A stretch of DNA of 64,000 nt from Kineosporiaceae bacterium (GTDB taxonomy: Bacteria; Actinomycetota; Actinomycetes; Actinomycetales; Kineosporiaceae). The stretch lies in NCBI GenBank assembly GCA_016713225.1, contig JADJPO010000002.1, positions 744,001 to 808,000 on the forward strand, given 5' to 3'. A program made the translations under genes and the position numbers. The notes beneath the pieces are model-generated. The model made no database searches. It saw only the letters and a list, made by a program, of their open reading frames with translations, and was not told where the DNA came from. Below are positions 33,355 to 42,709 of the stretch, piece after piece (within the stretch, counting starts at the first letter, position 1; each line of letters starts with the position of its first letter).

Positions 33355-35151
33355 ATGGCGGGCATGACGCCGTCCCACGCCGTGGCAGAGGCCGCTGTCA
33401 CGGCACTGGTCAGCTGCGGGGTGCGGCACGTCGTCCTGTGCCCCGGCTCGCGCAGCGCGCCGTTGGCTTACCGCTTGGCCCGCGCGCAGCAGGACGGCGA
33501 GCTGCGGCTCTGGGTCCGTCACGACGAGCGGGTGGCTGGCTTCACGGCCCTGGGCATGGCCCGCGCCGCGGCACCTGCGGCGGTCGTCACCACGTCGGGC
33601 ACGGCGGTGGCGAACCTGCACCCTGCGGTGCTCGAGGCGCATCACGCGGGAGTCCCGTTGATCGTGGTCAGTGCCGATCGGCCCGCCGCCCTGCGGGGTA
33701 CCTGGGCCAACCAGACCACCGAACTCCAGTCGGACCTGTTCGGTGAGGCCCTGCGCGCCCGGCTCGACACGGCGGAGGCCGACCTCGGGCACCTGATTGC
33801 CGTCCTGGAACATGCCTGCGGTGTCGGCAATTCCCGGCCCGGACCGGTACACCTCAATCTCTGCCTGCCCGAACCGCTGCTGCCCGCCGGACCGACGACA
33901 CCCCGGGGCACCCTGCCCCTACCCCAGCTCCGACCCCAGCGCCTGCCCCGGCCGGTGGCCGCGGTCGCTCCGGTGGCCGGATCGATCACCACGTTGCCCC
34001 GCGGCCCCCGGAGCGTGGTCGTGGCCGGGGACGGCGCCGGGGTGGGGGCGAGGCTGCTCGCCGAGTCGGTGGGGTGGCCCCTGCTGGCCGAGCCGTCGTC
34101 CGGCGCTCGGGGCGGCGTCCGGGCCGTGGGGCCGTACCGGCTGCTGCTCGACCTGCCTGCCTGGGGTGGGGCGATCGAGCGGGTGGTGGTCTTCGGTCGG
34201 CCCACGCTGTCCCGGCCGGTGGCCCGCTTGCTGGCCCGCGAGGACGTCGAGGTGGTGCTCGCCTCACCACACCCGGACTGGCCCGTGCCGCCCCGGCCGG
34301 TACGCCGGGCGCACCTGGTGCGCGTCGATCCCGACACCGACGGCCTCGATGACCCGTGGGCAGCGCACTGGGCGGTCGCCGATCGCGCCGCCCGCCGCGC
34401 GCTCGACGAGGTGCTGGACGCCGAGCCCACCCCGGGCGGGCCTGCGCTGGCCCGTGCGGTGGTGCGCTCACTGCGCCCGGGGGAGACCCTCATCTCGGCG
34501 GCCAGCAATCCGATCCGTGACCTCGATCTGGCGGGCGGCACCCTGCCGGACGACGTGGTGGTGCTGGCCAACCGGGGCCTCGCCGGTATCGACGGAACCC
34601 TCTCCACCGCGGTGGGTCACGCGCTCGCCTCCGGTGGACCCACACGCGTCCTGATCGGGGATCTGGCGTTCCTGCACGACGTCGGCGCCCTGCTGGTGCC
34701 ACTGGACGAGGCGCGCCCCCAGCTGCAGATCGTGGTGCTCAATGACGCCGGCGGGGGCATCTTCTCGATGCTCGAATACGGTGAGCTGGCCGAGCGGGAC
34801 GCTGCCGAGCACGAGCGGTTCGAGGTGCTCTTCGGCACGCCGCACGCCGCCGATCTGGCCGCACTGTGCCGCGGCTACGCCGTCCCGCATCGCCGGGCGA
34901 ACACCCTCGCTGAGGCGGAAGAGCTTCTGGCGCAACCCGATCCCGGCCTGAACGTGGTCGAGGTTCCCGCCGATCGGGCCACCCTGCGCACTCGGCATGC
35001 CGCGATCCGCGCCGCCGTCCAGGCCGCTGTCGGTGCCGCTGTCGATGCCGCTGTTGGTGCGGCTGTCGATGCCGCTGTTGATGCCGGTGTCGGTGAGGTC
35101 GTCGCTGACGTCGTCGCTGCGCAGCCGGAACCCACCCCGCCTCACCCGTGA
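33355..35151 (+). CDS. menD: 2-succinyl-5-enolpyruvyl-6-hydroxy-3-cyclohexene-1-carboxylate (SEPHCHC) synthase
   Basis: 598 residues. MenD is a thiamine-diphosphate enzyme that joins decarboxylated 2-oxoglutarate to isochorismate. Its features: VVLCPGSRSAPLAY (~28-41), RHDERVAGFTALGMARA, TTSGTAVANLHPAVLEA, DRPAALRGTWANQTTELQ and the C-terminal ThDP/Mg motif GDLAFLHDVGAL ... LNDAGGGIFSMLE. About 45 extra C-terminal residues are built of AAVGAAVDAAV repeats and then Pro-rich, unlike other MenD. The stop lies in a 30-bp inverted repeat. Confidence 0.94.
   Translation: MAGMTPSHAVAEAAVTALVSCGVRHVVLCPGSRSAPLAYRLARAQQDGELRLWVRHDERVAGFTALGMARAAAPAAVVTTSGTAVANLHPAVLEAHHAGVPLIVVSADRPAALRGTWANQTTELQSDLFGEALRARLDTAEADLGHLIAVLEHACGVGNSRPGPVHLNLCLPEPLLPAGPTTPRGTLPLPQLRPQRLPRPVAAVAPVAGSITTLPRGPRSVVVAGDGAGVGARLLAESVGWPLLAEPSSGARGGVRAVGPYRLLLDLPAWGGAIERVVVFGRPTLSRPVARLLAREDVEVVLASPHPDWPVPPRPVRRAHLVRVDPDTDGLDDPWAAHWAVADRAARRALDEVLDAEPTPGGPALARAVVRSLRPGETLISAASNPIRDLDLAGGTLPDDVVVLANRGLAGIDGTLSTAVGHALASGGPTRVLIGDLAFLHDVGALLVPLDEARPQLQIVVLNDAGGGIFSMLEYGELAERDAAEHERFEVLFGTPHAADLAALCRGYAVPHRRANTLAEAEELLAQPDPGLNVVEVPADRATLRTRHAAIRAAVQAAVGAAVDAAVGAAVDAAVDAGVGEVVADVVAAQPEPTPPHP
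35019..35112 (+). repeat. In-frame repeat coding the MenD C-terminal tail
   Basis: Short units of the type GCCGCTGTCGGTGCC / GCTGTCGATGCC recur in tandem and encode AAVGAAVDAAVGAAVDAAV. All units are multiples of three bases, so length changes keep the frame. Confidence 0.8.
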
Positions 35152-35263
35152 TCACGTTGAAGATCACGTTGAAGGAATCTGTCGCATCTGTGCAGACGAA
35201 CCCTTCACCGTGATCTTCGTGTGAGCCGTGAGTCTTCAACGTGATCTTCAACGTGATCACGGG
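35145..35263. repeat. Exact 30-bp inverted repeat between convergent menD and menF
   Basis: Arms 35145-35174 and 35234-35263 are perfectly complementary, with 59 bases between them. Each arm contains GATCACGTTGAA twice. The menD stop TGA is inside the left arm (CCCGTGATCACG), as with the palindrome at hemL. It probably serves as a bidirectional terminator; the size suggests a mobile palindromic repeat. Confidence 0.9.
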
Positions 35264-35304
35264 GGCTACCCAGGTGGCGCGGGCGGCGCGGCGCGGCGAA
35301 ATCC

Positions 35305-36570
35305 TCAGGTGGCGAGGGCATCTCGCATCGGCACCAGCTTGGCGACCGACTCGGCCAGCTCGGCCTCGGGGTCCGAGCCGGCGACGATGCCGCAGCCGGC
35401 GAACAACCGGATGCCGTGCGGATCGGCCGGGTCGAGGTGGCCGCAGCGCAGCGCCAGACCCCACTCGCCGTCGCCCTCGGCATCGATCCAGCCGACCGGC
35501 CCGGCATAGCGACCGCGGTCCATGCCCTCGAGACGATCGATCAGCTCGGCGGCGTCCTCGGTGGGGGTACCGCACACCGCGGCCGAGGGGTGCAGTGCCT
35601 CGGCCAGCGCGAGCGAGGACGACGCATCAGCCAGTACCCCGGTGACGTCGGTGGCCAGGTGCATCACGTTCGCCAGGTGCAGCACGAACGGCGATTCGGG
35701 CACGTTCGTCGAGGTGCAGTGCGGGGTGAGCGCATCGGCCACCGAGCGCACCGCGTACTCGTGCTCCTCGAGGTCCTTGCTCGACCGCGCCAGCGAGGCC
35801 GCGAGCGACAGGTCGCGGGCGTCGTCCCCGGTACGCCGGATCGTGCCGGCCAGCACCCGTGAGGTGACCAGGCCCTTCTCGCGCCGCACGAGCAACTCCG
35901 GCGTCGCCCCGATCAGGCCGTCGACGCTGAAGGTGAAGCAGCCGGGGTAGCGCTCGGCCAGCCGGCGCAGCGGCCACCGCGGGTCGATCTCCTGCTCGGT
36001 GCGGGCCTCCATGTCGCGGGCCAGCACCACCTTGTCGACCTGGCCGGCGGCGATGGCATCGATCGCCTCGGCCACCGCACCGGCCCACTGCGTCGCGCCG
36101 AGCGCGCCATCGGCGAACGAGACCTCCCCGGGGGAGGTGACCGGCTCGATGTCCGGCAGATCCGGCGGCGGCGGCAGCCCTCCGGCGCTCACCGTGGTCA
36201 ACCACCATTGCCCGGCCCGGTGGCCGACCACCACCTCGGGCACCACCAGGACGGCGCCGGCGGGCGAGGTGGTGGCGAAGCTGAACGAACCGAAGGCCAC
36301 CAGCCCCGAGCCGGGCAGCCCGACGACGTCACGCACCAAGGCGTGGGCCACCAGATCGGACCACACCCGGTCGGCCTGGTGCAGCGGGGAGTTCTCGCGG
36401 CGGCCCGGCGGGAGGTCGATCCGCGCCACGCTTCCCCACCCGACGATGCCCTCGCCACGGCGCACCCAGGCCAGCGGCGCCGTCCGGGGGAGCAGCGCCA
36501 ACAGCGGCCCGGGGTCGCTCAGCGGCAGGGTGCGCACCACGAGGGGCACACCGACAGGGTCGGTGGTCAT
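35305..36570 (-). CDS. menF: Isochorismate synthase
   Basis: 421 residues from ATG 36570 (GGTGGGGCG upstream). It converts chorismate to isochorismate, the entry to menaquinone. It has the chorismate-binding fold: DKVVLARDMEAR, FTFSVDGLIGATPELLVRRE, LAGTIRRTGDDARD, SSKDLEEHEYAVRSV, HPSAAVCGTPTEDA and RYAGPVGWIDAEGDGEW, including the catalytic Glu and Mg ligands. A salicylate or siderophore role (EntC type) is possible by sequence, but the surrounding men genes argue for menaquinone. Divergent from menG with a 51-base gap. Confidence 0.9.
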   Translation of the reverse strand: MTTDPVGVPLVVRTLPLSDPGPLLALLPRTAPLAWVRRGEGIVGWGSVARIDLPPGRRENSPLHQADRVWSDLVAHALVRDVVGLPGSGLVAFGSFSFATTSPAGAVLVVPEVVVGHRAGQWWLTTVSAGGLPPPPDLPDIEPVTSPGEVSFADGALGATQWAGAVAEAIDAIAAGQVDKVVLARDMEARTEQEIDPRWPLRRLAERYPGCFTFSVDGLIGATPELLVRREKGLVTSRVLAGTIRRTGDDARDLSLAASLARSSKDLEEHEYAVRSVADALTPHCTSTNVPESPFVLHLANVMHLATDVTGVLADASSSLALAEALHPSAAVCGTPTEDAAELIDRLEGMDRGRYAGPVGWIDAEGDGEWGLALRCGHLDPADPHGIRLFAGCGIVAGSDPEAELAESVAKLVPMRDALAT

Positions 36571-36621
36571 CGCCCCACCAGGGTACGGCGCGCCCATCGA
36601 TGCTCGTGCAACCATTCGCCC

Positions 36622-37314
36622 ATGCCCCGCGCCAACCTGGACAAGCAGCCGCACGAGGTCGCGGCGATGTTCGACGAGGTAGCTCCGCGCTACGACCACA
36701 CGAACAGCGTGCTCTCGCTACGCCAGGACCGGCGGTGGCGCGAGCAGGTGCGCCGGGCGCTCGACGTGCGCCCCGGCGAACGGGTGCTCGACCTCGCCGC
36801 GGGAACCGGCACCTCGAGTGAGCCCTTCGTCGACGCCGGCGCCCACGTGGTGTCCTGTGACTTCTCTCTCGGCATGCTGCAGGCCGGGACACGGCGCAAC
36901 CCCGAGCTGTCCTTCGTGGCCGGCGATGCCCTGCACCTGCCGTTCGCGGATGGCGTCTTCGACGCGGTGACCATCTCGTTCGGGCTGCGCAACGTGGTCG
37001 ACACCGAGGCGGCGCTGGTCGAGCTGCGCCGGGTCAGCCGCCACGGCGGCCGGTTGGTGATCTGTGAGTTCTCGCAACCGTCGTGGGCGCCGTTCCGCGC
37101 GCTCTACGGCGGGTACCTGATGCGGCTGCTGCCGGCCGTGGCCCGGACGGTCTCGTCCAGCCCGGACTCCTACACCTATCTCGCCGAGTCGATCCGGGCC
37201 TGGCCCGACCAGCTCGCGCTCGCCGCGCTGATCCGCACGGCGGGCTGGGACGACGTCGCCTATCGCAATCTGAGCGGGGGCATCGTGGCGCTCCACCGCG
37301 CCACCCGTCCCTGA
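36622..37314 (+). CDS. menG: Demethylmenaquinone C-methyltransferase
   Basis: 230 residues from ATG 36622. The last menaquinone step: SAM-dependent methylation of demethylmenaquinone at the membrane surface. UbiE/MenG motifs: MFDEVAPRYDHTNSVLS near the N-terminus, VLDLAAGTGTSSEPF (SAM-binding motif I), GDALHLPFADGVFDAVTISF and GLRNVVDTEAALVELRRV, then SPDSYTYLAESIRAWPDQ. No Shine-Dalgarno is evident. It stands alone between menF and the nuo operon, as in many actinobacteria. Confidence 0.94.
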   Translation: MPRANLDKQPHEVAAMFDEVAPRYDHTNSVLSLRQDRRWREQVRRALDVRPGERVLDLAAGTGTSSEPFVDAGAHVVSCDFSLGMLQAGTRRNPELSFVAGDALHLPFADGVFDAVTISFGLRNVVDTEAALVELRRVSRHGGRLVICEFSQPSWAPFRALYGGYLMRLLPAVARTVSSSPDSYTYLAESIRAWPDQLALAALIRTAGWDDVAYRNLSGGIVALHRATRP

Positions 37315-37438
37315 GGAGCGGGGCCGTTCGGCCCCGCTGCGAGCTCGCTCGAGCCGACGTCCCCTCCGTTCGACCGATCGCCGCGCGGGGCGCGCGCCGA
37401 GCGTTCGAGGAGTCCCCGTATGCTCGCCCCGCAACGAC

Positions 37439-37456
37439 TCGTGAAATCGTTCACAA
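37439..37456. promoter_or_regulatory. Rex-type redox operator upstream of nuoA
   Basis: TCGTGAAATCGTTCACAA matches the Rex consensus TTGTGAA-N4-TTCACAA at 13 of 14 fixed positions. Rex senses NADH/NAD+ and, in Streptomyces coelicolor, binds upstream of the nuo operon. Here the site lies just downstream of a TATGCT -10 box, so bound Rex would block transcription when NAD+ is high relative to NADH. The rex gene itself is not in the window. Confidence 0.7.
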
Positions 37457-37565
37457 ATGCACATGACCCCGTGCGTCGCGAAGTGGCACGCCGCATCCCA
37501 AGGCCGGTCTCCCGTCCCCCTAGGATGGGGCCGAGCTGCATCACAGCGTGACGTCCCGGAGTCGG

Positions 37566-37585
37566 CCTCCACCGTTCGGTGGAGG
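37566..37585 (+). promoter_or_regulatory. Hairpin in the nuo leader
   Basis: CCTCCACC-GTTC-GGTGGAGG is a perfect 8-bp stem with a 4-base loop, 65 bases before nuoA. It is not followed by T residues. It may stabilise the mRNA or act as an attenuator. Confidence 0.5.
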
Positions 37586-37650
37586 TGTGTCATCAGGGCA
37601 GAGCACCACCGCCGGACCCGATCCGGCCGACGAGAGGAAAGGGAACGCGC

Positions 37651-38010
37651 GTGAGTCCCTACGTGCCGATCCTGGTTCTGGCAGCGATCGCGACCGCGTT
37701 CGCCGTGTTCTCCGTCGGCGCGGGGGCGCTGGCCGGGCCGAAGCGCTACAACCGAGCCAAGCTCGACGCCTACGAGTGCGGCATCGAGCCGACTCCACAT
37801 GCCGCCGGGGGCGGGCGCTTCCCGATCAAGTACTACCTCGTGGCGATGCTGTTCATCGTCTTCGACATCGAGAGCGTGTTCCTGATCCCCTTCGCGGTCG
37901 CCTTCGACCGGCTGGGTCTGTTCGCGCTCATCGAGATGGTGCTCTTCATGGTCACGGTGTTCGTCGCCTATGCCTACGTGTGGCGTCGCGGCGGTCTGGA
38001 GTGGGACTGA
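37651..38010 (+). CDS. nuoA: NADH-quinone oxidoreductase subunit A
   Basis: 119 residues from GTG 37651 behind GAGAGGAAAGGG. Three membrane spans; the conserved loop KLDAYECGIEPTPHAAGG (NuoA/ND3 signature with the Cys) and FDIESVFLIPFAVAF are present. It is a subunit of the proton-pumping membrane arm at the quinone-site junction. First gene of a complete 14-gene complex I operon. Confidence 0.95.
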   Translation: MSPYVPILVLAAIATAFAVFSVGAGALAGPKRYNRAKLDAYECGIEPTPHAAGGGRFPIKYYLVAMLFIVFDIESVFLIPFAVAFDRLGLFALIEMVLFMVTVFVAYAYVWRRGGLEWD

Positions 38011-38081
38011 CCGGGTAGGCCCAGGGCCGCCGGTATCCCCTGACAGCACGACGCGCGCGCACGTTCGGACGGAGAGGTCGA

Positions 38082-38636
38082 ATGGGAATCGAGGAGAAGC
38101 TGCCCAGCGGCTTCCTGCTGACGACGGTCGAGGTGCTGGCCGGATACATGCGCAAGAGTTCGCTGTGGCCGGCAACCTTCGGTCTGGCCTGCTGTGCCAT
38201 CGAGATGATGGCCACCGGTGGTCCCAAGTACGACCTGGCCCGCTTCGGCATGGAGGTCTTCCGGGCCTCGCCCCGCCAGGCCGACCTGATGATCGTCGCC
38301 GGTCGGGTGAGTCAGAAGATGGCCCCGGTGATGCGGCAGATCTACGACCAGATGGTCGAGCCCAAGTGGGTGCTGTCGATGGGCGCGTGTGCGTCGTCCG
38401 GCGGCATGTTCAACAACTACGCGATCCTGCAGGGTTGCGATCACATCGTCCCGGTCGACATCTACCTGCCGGGCTGTCCGCCGCGGCCCGAGATGTTGAT
38501 GAACGCCATCCTCACGCTGCACGACAAGATCCAGGCCATGCCGCTGGGCGTGAACCGGGTCGAGGCGGCCCGGGCCGCCGAGGAGGCCGCGATGGCCGCC
38601 GTGCCCACCTCCCACATGAAGGGTCTGCTGCGGTGA
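38082..38636 (+). CDS. nuoB: NADH-quinone oxidoreductase subunit B
   Basis: 184 residues. It carries the terminal 4Fe-4S cluster N2 next to the quinone: ligands in FGLACCAIEMMA (tandem Cys), MGACASSGG and YLPGCPPRPE. Peripheral arm subunit that hands electrons to menaquinone. The stop overlaps the nuoC GTG by four bases. Confidence 0.97.
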   Translation: MGIEEKLPSGFLLTTVEVLAGYMRKSSLWPATFGLACCAIEMMATGGPKYDLARFGMEVFRASPRQADLMIVAGRVSQKMAPVMRQIYDQMVEPKWVLSMGACASSGGMFNNYAILQGCDHIVPVDIYLPGCPPRPEMLMNAILTLHDKIQAMPLGVNRVEAARAAEEAAMAAVPTSHMKGLLR

Positions 38637-39366
38637 GCGACCAGACCGCTGACACCACCCCGAACAGCGCTGCCGGCGCGACGCCAGGTGTACCGGCAAC
38701 CACCGACGCCACGGCCGAGGTGATCGACACCCGCACCGGCATGTTCGGCGTCCACGGGTCGGGTGACACCTCCGGCTACGGCGGTCTGGTGCGCACCGTG
38801 ACGATGCCGGCGCCCTCGCCGCGGCCGTACGGCTCCTACTTCGACGAGGTCACCGACCGGCTGGTCACCGTGCTCGGTGAGCAGGCTGCCGGCCAGGCGG
38901 TCGAGAAGGTGATCGTCGACCGCGACGAGCTCTCGCTGCACGTGCGCCGCGAGCACCTGCTCGCCGTCCTCGCCGCGCTGCGCGACGACCCCGACCTGCG
39001 GTTCGAGATGTGCGTCAGCGTCAGCGGCGTCCACTATCCGCACGATGTCGGGCGCGAGCTGCACGGGCTGTACCACCTGCTCTCGATCACCCACAACCGT
39101 CGCGTCCGGCTCGAGGTCACCTGCCCGGACGCCGACCCGCACCTGCCCTCGGCGGTCGACCTCTACCCGACCGCGGACTGGCACGAGCGGGAGGTCTGGG
39201 ACTTCTTCGGGATCATCTTCGACGGCCACCCGGCGCTCACTCGGATCGAGATGCCGGACGACTGGCCCGGTCACCCGCAGCGCAAGGACTACCCGCTGGG
39301 TGGCATCCCGGTGGAATACAAGGGTGCGAGTATCCCGCCGCCCGACACGAGGAGGTCGTACAGCTG

Positions 39367-39367
<1 letters not shown>
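38633..39367 (+). CDS. nuoC: NADH-quinone oxidoreductase subunit C
   Basis: 244 residues from GTG 38633, overlapping the nuoB stop. After an Ala/Thr-rich N-terminal extension (~1-60) comes the 30-kDa-subunit domain, with YHLLSITHNRRVRLEV and the signature DWHEREVWDFFGIIFDGHP, then DWPGHPQRKDYPL. It is separate from NuoD, as usual for actinobacteria. It overlaps nuoD by one base. Confidence 0.95.
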
Positions 39368-40730
<1,363 letters not shown>

Positions 40731-40731
<1 letters not shown>

Positions 40732-41399
40732 TGTCGATCTCAGCCGAGGCCAGGGAACGGCTCGTCGCCGATGCCCAGGCGATCATCGCCCGGTACCCGG
40801 TGCCGCGCTCGGCGCTGTTGCCGATGCTGCACCTGGTGCAGAGCGAAGAAGGCTTCGTCAGCTCCGACGGCATCGCGTTCTGCGCCGAGCAGCTCGACCT
40901 GACCACCGCGCAGGTCGCGGCCGTGGCCACCTTCTACTCCCAGTACAAGCGCAACCCCAACGGCACCTACACCGTCGGGGTGTGCACCAACACGCTGTGC
41001 GCGGTGATGGGTGGCGACGCCATCTTCGACGAACTGGCCGAGCACCTGGGCGTCGGTCACGACCAGACCACGCCGGACGGCGCGATCACCCTCGAACGGG
41101 TCGAGTGCAACGCGGCCTGCGACTACGCGCCGGTGGTGATGGTCAACTGGGAGTTCTTCGACAACCAGACGCCCACCACCGCCAAGAACCTGGTCGACGA
41201 ACTGCGCGCGGGCCGCGACGTCGCGCCGACCCGCGGCGCCGCCAAGGTCTGCAGCTTCAAAGAGGTCTCCCGGGTGCTGGCCGGCTTCCCGGACGGGCGC
41301 GCGAACGAAGGGGTGCAGGGCGGCGGGCCGACGCTCGAGGGCACCCTGCTCGCCCAGCGCAGCAACTGGACGGCGCCGCCGGCCACCAAGGAGGGCTAG
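40731..41399 (+). CDS. nuoE: NADH-quinone oxidoreductase subunit E
   Basis: 222 residues. The 24-kDa subunit with the 2Fe-2S cluster N1a: ligands in VGVCTNTLCAVMGG and ECNAACDYAPVV. Residues ~160-222 form a C-terminal extension (Gly/Pro-rich, GGGPTLEGTLLAQRSNW) seen in actinobacterial NuoE. Ends two bases before the nuoF start. Confidence 0.95.
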
Positions 41400-41401
41400 T
41401 C

Positions 41402-42709
41402 GTGGCGACCACGTTGACCCCGGTGCTGTCAGCACACTGGGACGAGCGCGACTCCTTCACCATGGCCGCCTACGAGCGGCACGGTGGGTATTCCGCATTG
41501 CGCAAGGCGTTGACCATGGACCCCTCCGCGGTGATCACCGAGGTGAAGGACTCCGGGCTGCGCGGTCGCGGCGGGGCCGGCTTCCCCACCGGTATGAAGT
41601 GGTCCTTCCTGCCCAAGCCCGACGGCGGACCGCGCTATCTCGTGGTCAACGCCGACGAGTCCGAGCCGGGCACCTGCAAGGACATCCCCTTGATGCTCGC
41701 CAACCCCCAGGCGCTCATCGAGGGCGTGATCATCACCAGCTACGCCATCGGGTGTCACAAGGCCTTCATCTACCTGCGCGGTGAGGTGGTGCACGTCTAC
41801 CGCCGGCTGTTGAACGCGGTCGCCGAGGCGAAGGCCAAGGGTTACCTCGGCGACAACATCCTCGGCTCGGGCTTCGACCTCGACGTCGTCGTCCACGCCG
41901 GCGCCGGCGCCTACATCTGTGGTGAGGAGACCGCGCTGCTCGACTCGCTCGAGGGACGGCGCGGACAGCCGCGGCTGAAGCCGCCGTTCCCGGCCGTCGC
42001 GGGGCTGTACGCCCGCCCCACGGTGATCAACAACGTGGAGTCCATCGCCAGCGTGCCGTCGATCGTCACCGGCGGATCCGAGTGGTTCAAGTCGATGGGC
42101 ACCGAGCGCTCGACCGGTTTCGGGTTCTTCTCGCTGTCCGGTCACGTCACCCGGCCCGGCCAGTACGAGGCCCCGCTGGGCATCACGCTGCGCGAGCTGC
42201 TGGCCATGGCCGGCGGGGTCCGCGGTGGGCACCAGCTGAAGTTCTGGACGCCGGGCGGCTCCTCGACGCCGCTGTTCACCGAGGAGCACCTCGACACCCC
42301 GCTGGACTTCGAGTCGGTGGGGGCCGCGGGCTCGATGCTCGGCACCCGGGCGCTGCAGATCTTCGACGAGACCACCTGCGTGGTGCGGGCGGTCGAGCGG
42401 TGGATCGAGTTCTACAAGCACGAGTCCTGCGGCAAGTGCACGCCGTGTCGCGAGGGCAACTACTGGATGGTCCAGGTGCTGCACCGGCTGGAGCGCGGCC
42501 AGGGCACCAAGGAGGACCTCGACACCCTGCTCGATGTGTGTGACAACCTGCTGGGCCGCTCGTTCTGCGCCCTCGGGGACGGCGCGACCAGCCCGGTGAC
42601 GTCGTCCATCAAGTACTTCCGGGACGAGTACCTCCGCCATGTGACCGAGGGCGGTTGCCCGTTCGATCCCGCTCGGTCCGCCCTCTTCCAGGGAGCGAAC
42701 GCCCGATGA
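41402..42709 (+). CDS. nuoF: NADH-quinone oxidoreductase subunit F
   Basis: 435 residues from GTG 41402. NADH- and FMN-binding subunit: GLRGRGGAGFPTGMKWSF (NADH/FMN glycine loop), NADESEPGTCKD, GAGAYICGEETALLDSLEG, and the 4Fe-4S N3 ligands ESCGKCTPCREG with a later Cys in RSFCALGD. It takes hydride from NADH and starts the electron path. The stop overlaps the nuoG start (ATGA). Confidence 0.97.
   Translation: MATTLTPVLSAHWDERDSFTMAAYERHGGYSALRKALTMDPSAVITEVKDSGLRGRGGAGFPTGMKWSFLPKPDGGPRYLVVNADESEPGTCKDIPLMLANPQALIEGVIITSYAIGCHKAFIYLRGEVVHVYRRLLNAVAEAKAKGYLGDNILGSGFDLDVVVHAGAGAYICGEETALLDSLEGRRGQPRLKPPFPAVAGLYARPTVINNVESIASVPSIVTGGSEWFKSMGTERSTGFGFFSLSGHVTRPGQYEAPLGITLRELLAMAGGVRGGHQLKFWTPGGSSTPLFTEEHLDTPLDFESVGAAGSMLGTRALQIFDETTCVVRAVERWIEFYKHESCGKCTPCREGNYWMVQVLHRLERGQGTKEDLDTLLDVCDNLLGRSFCALGDGATSPVTSSIKYFRDEYLRHVTEGGCPFDPARSALFQGANAR

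Larger units (their letters stand above)
37315..37650 (+). other. Leader and promoter region of the nuo operon
   Basis: 336 bases without a credible gene. It contains a -10-like TATGCT at 37419-37424, a Rex-type operator at 37439-37456, a second -10-like TAGGAT at 37521-37526, and a perfect hairpin at 37566-37585. The ribosome site GAGAGGAAAGGG lies shortly before nuoA GTG 37651. A GC-rich inverted stretch follows the menG stop (GGAGCGGGGCC ... GGCCCCGCTGC region) and may end menG transcription. Confidence 0.7.

Noticed and set aside
41397..41404. A possible frameshift between nuoE and nuoF
   Set aside because: nuoE ends with TAG at 41399 and nuoF begins with GTG at 41402; both proteins have normal ends, so this is ordinary tight spacing.
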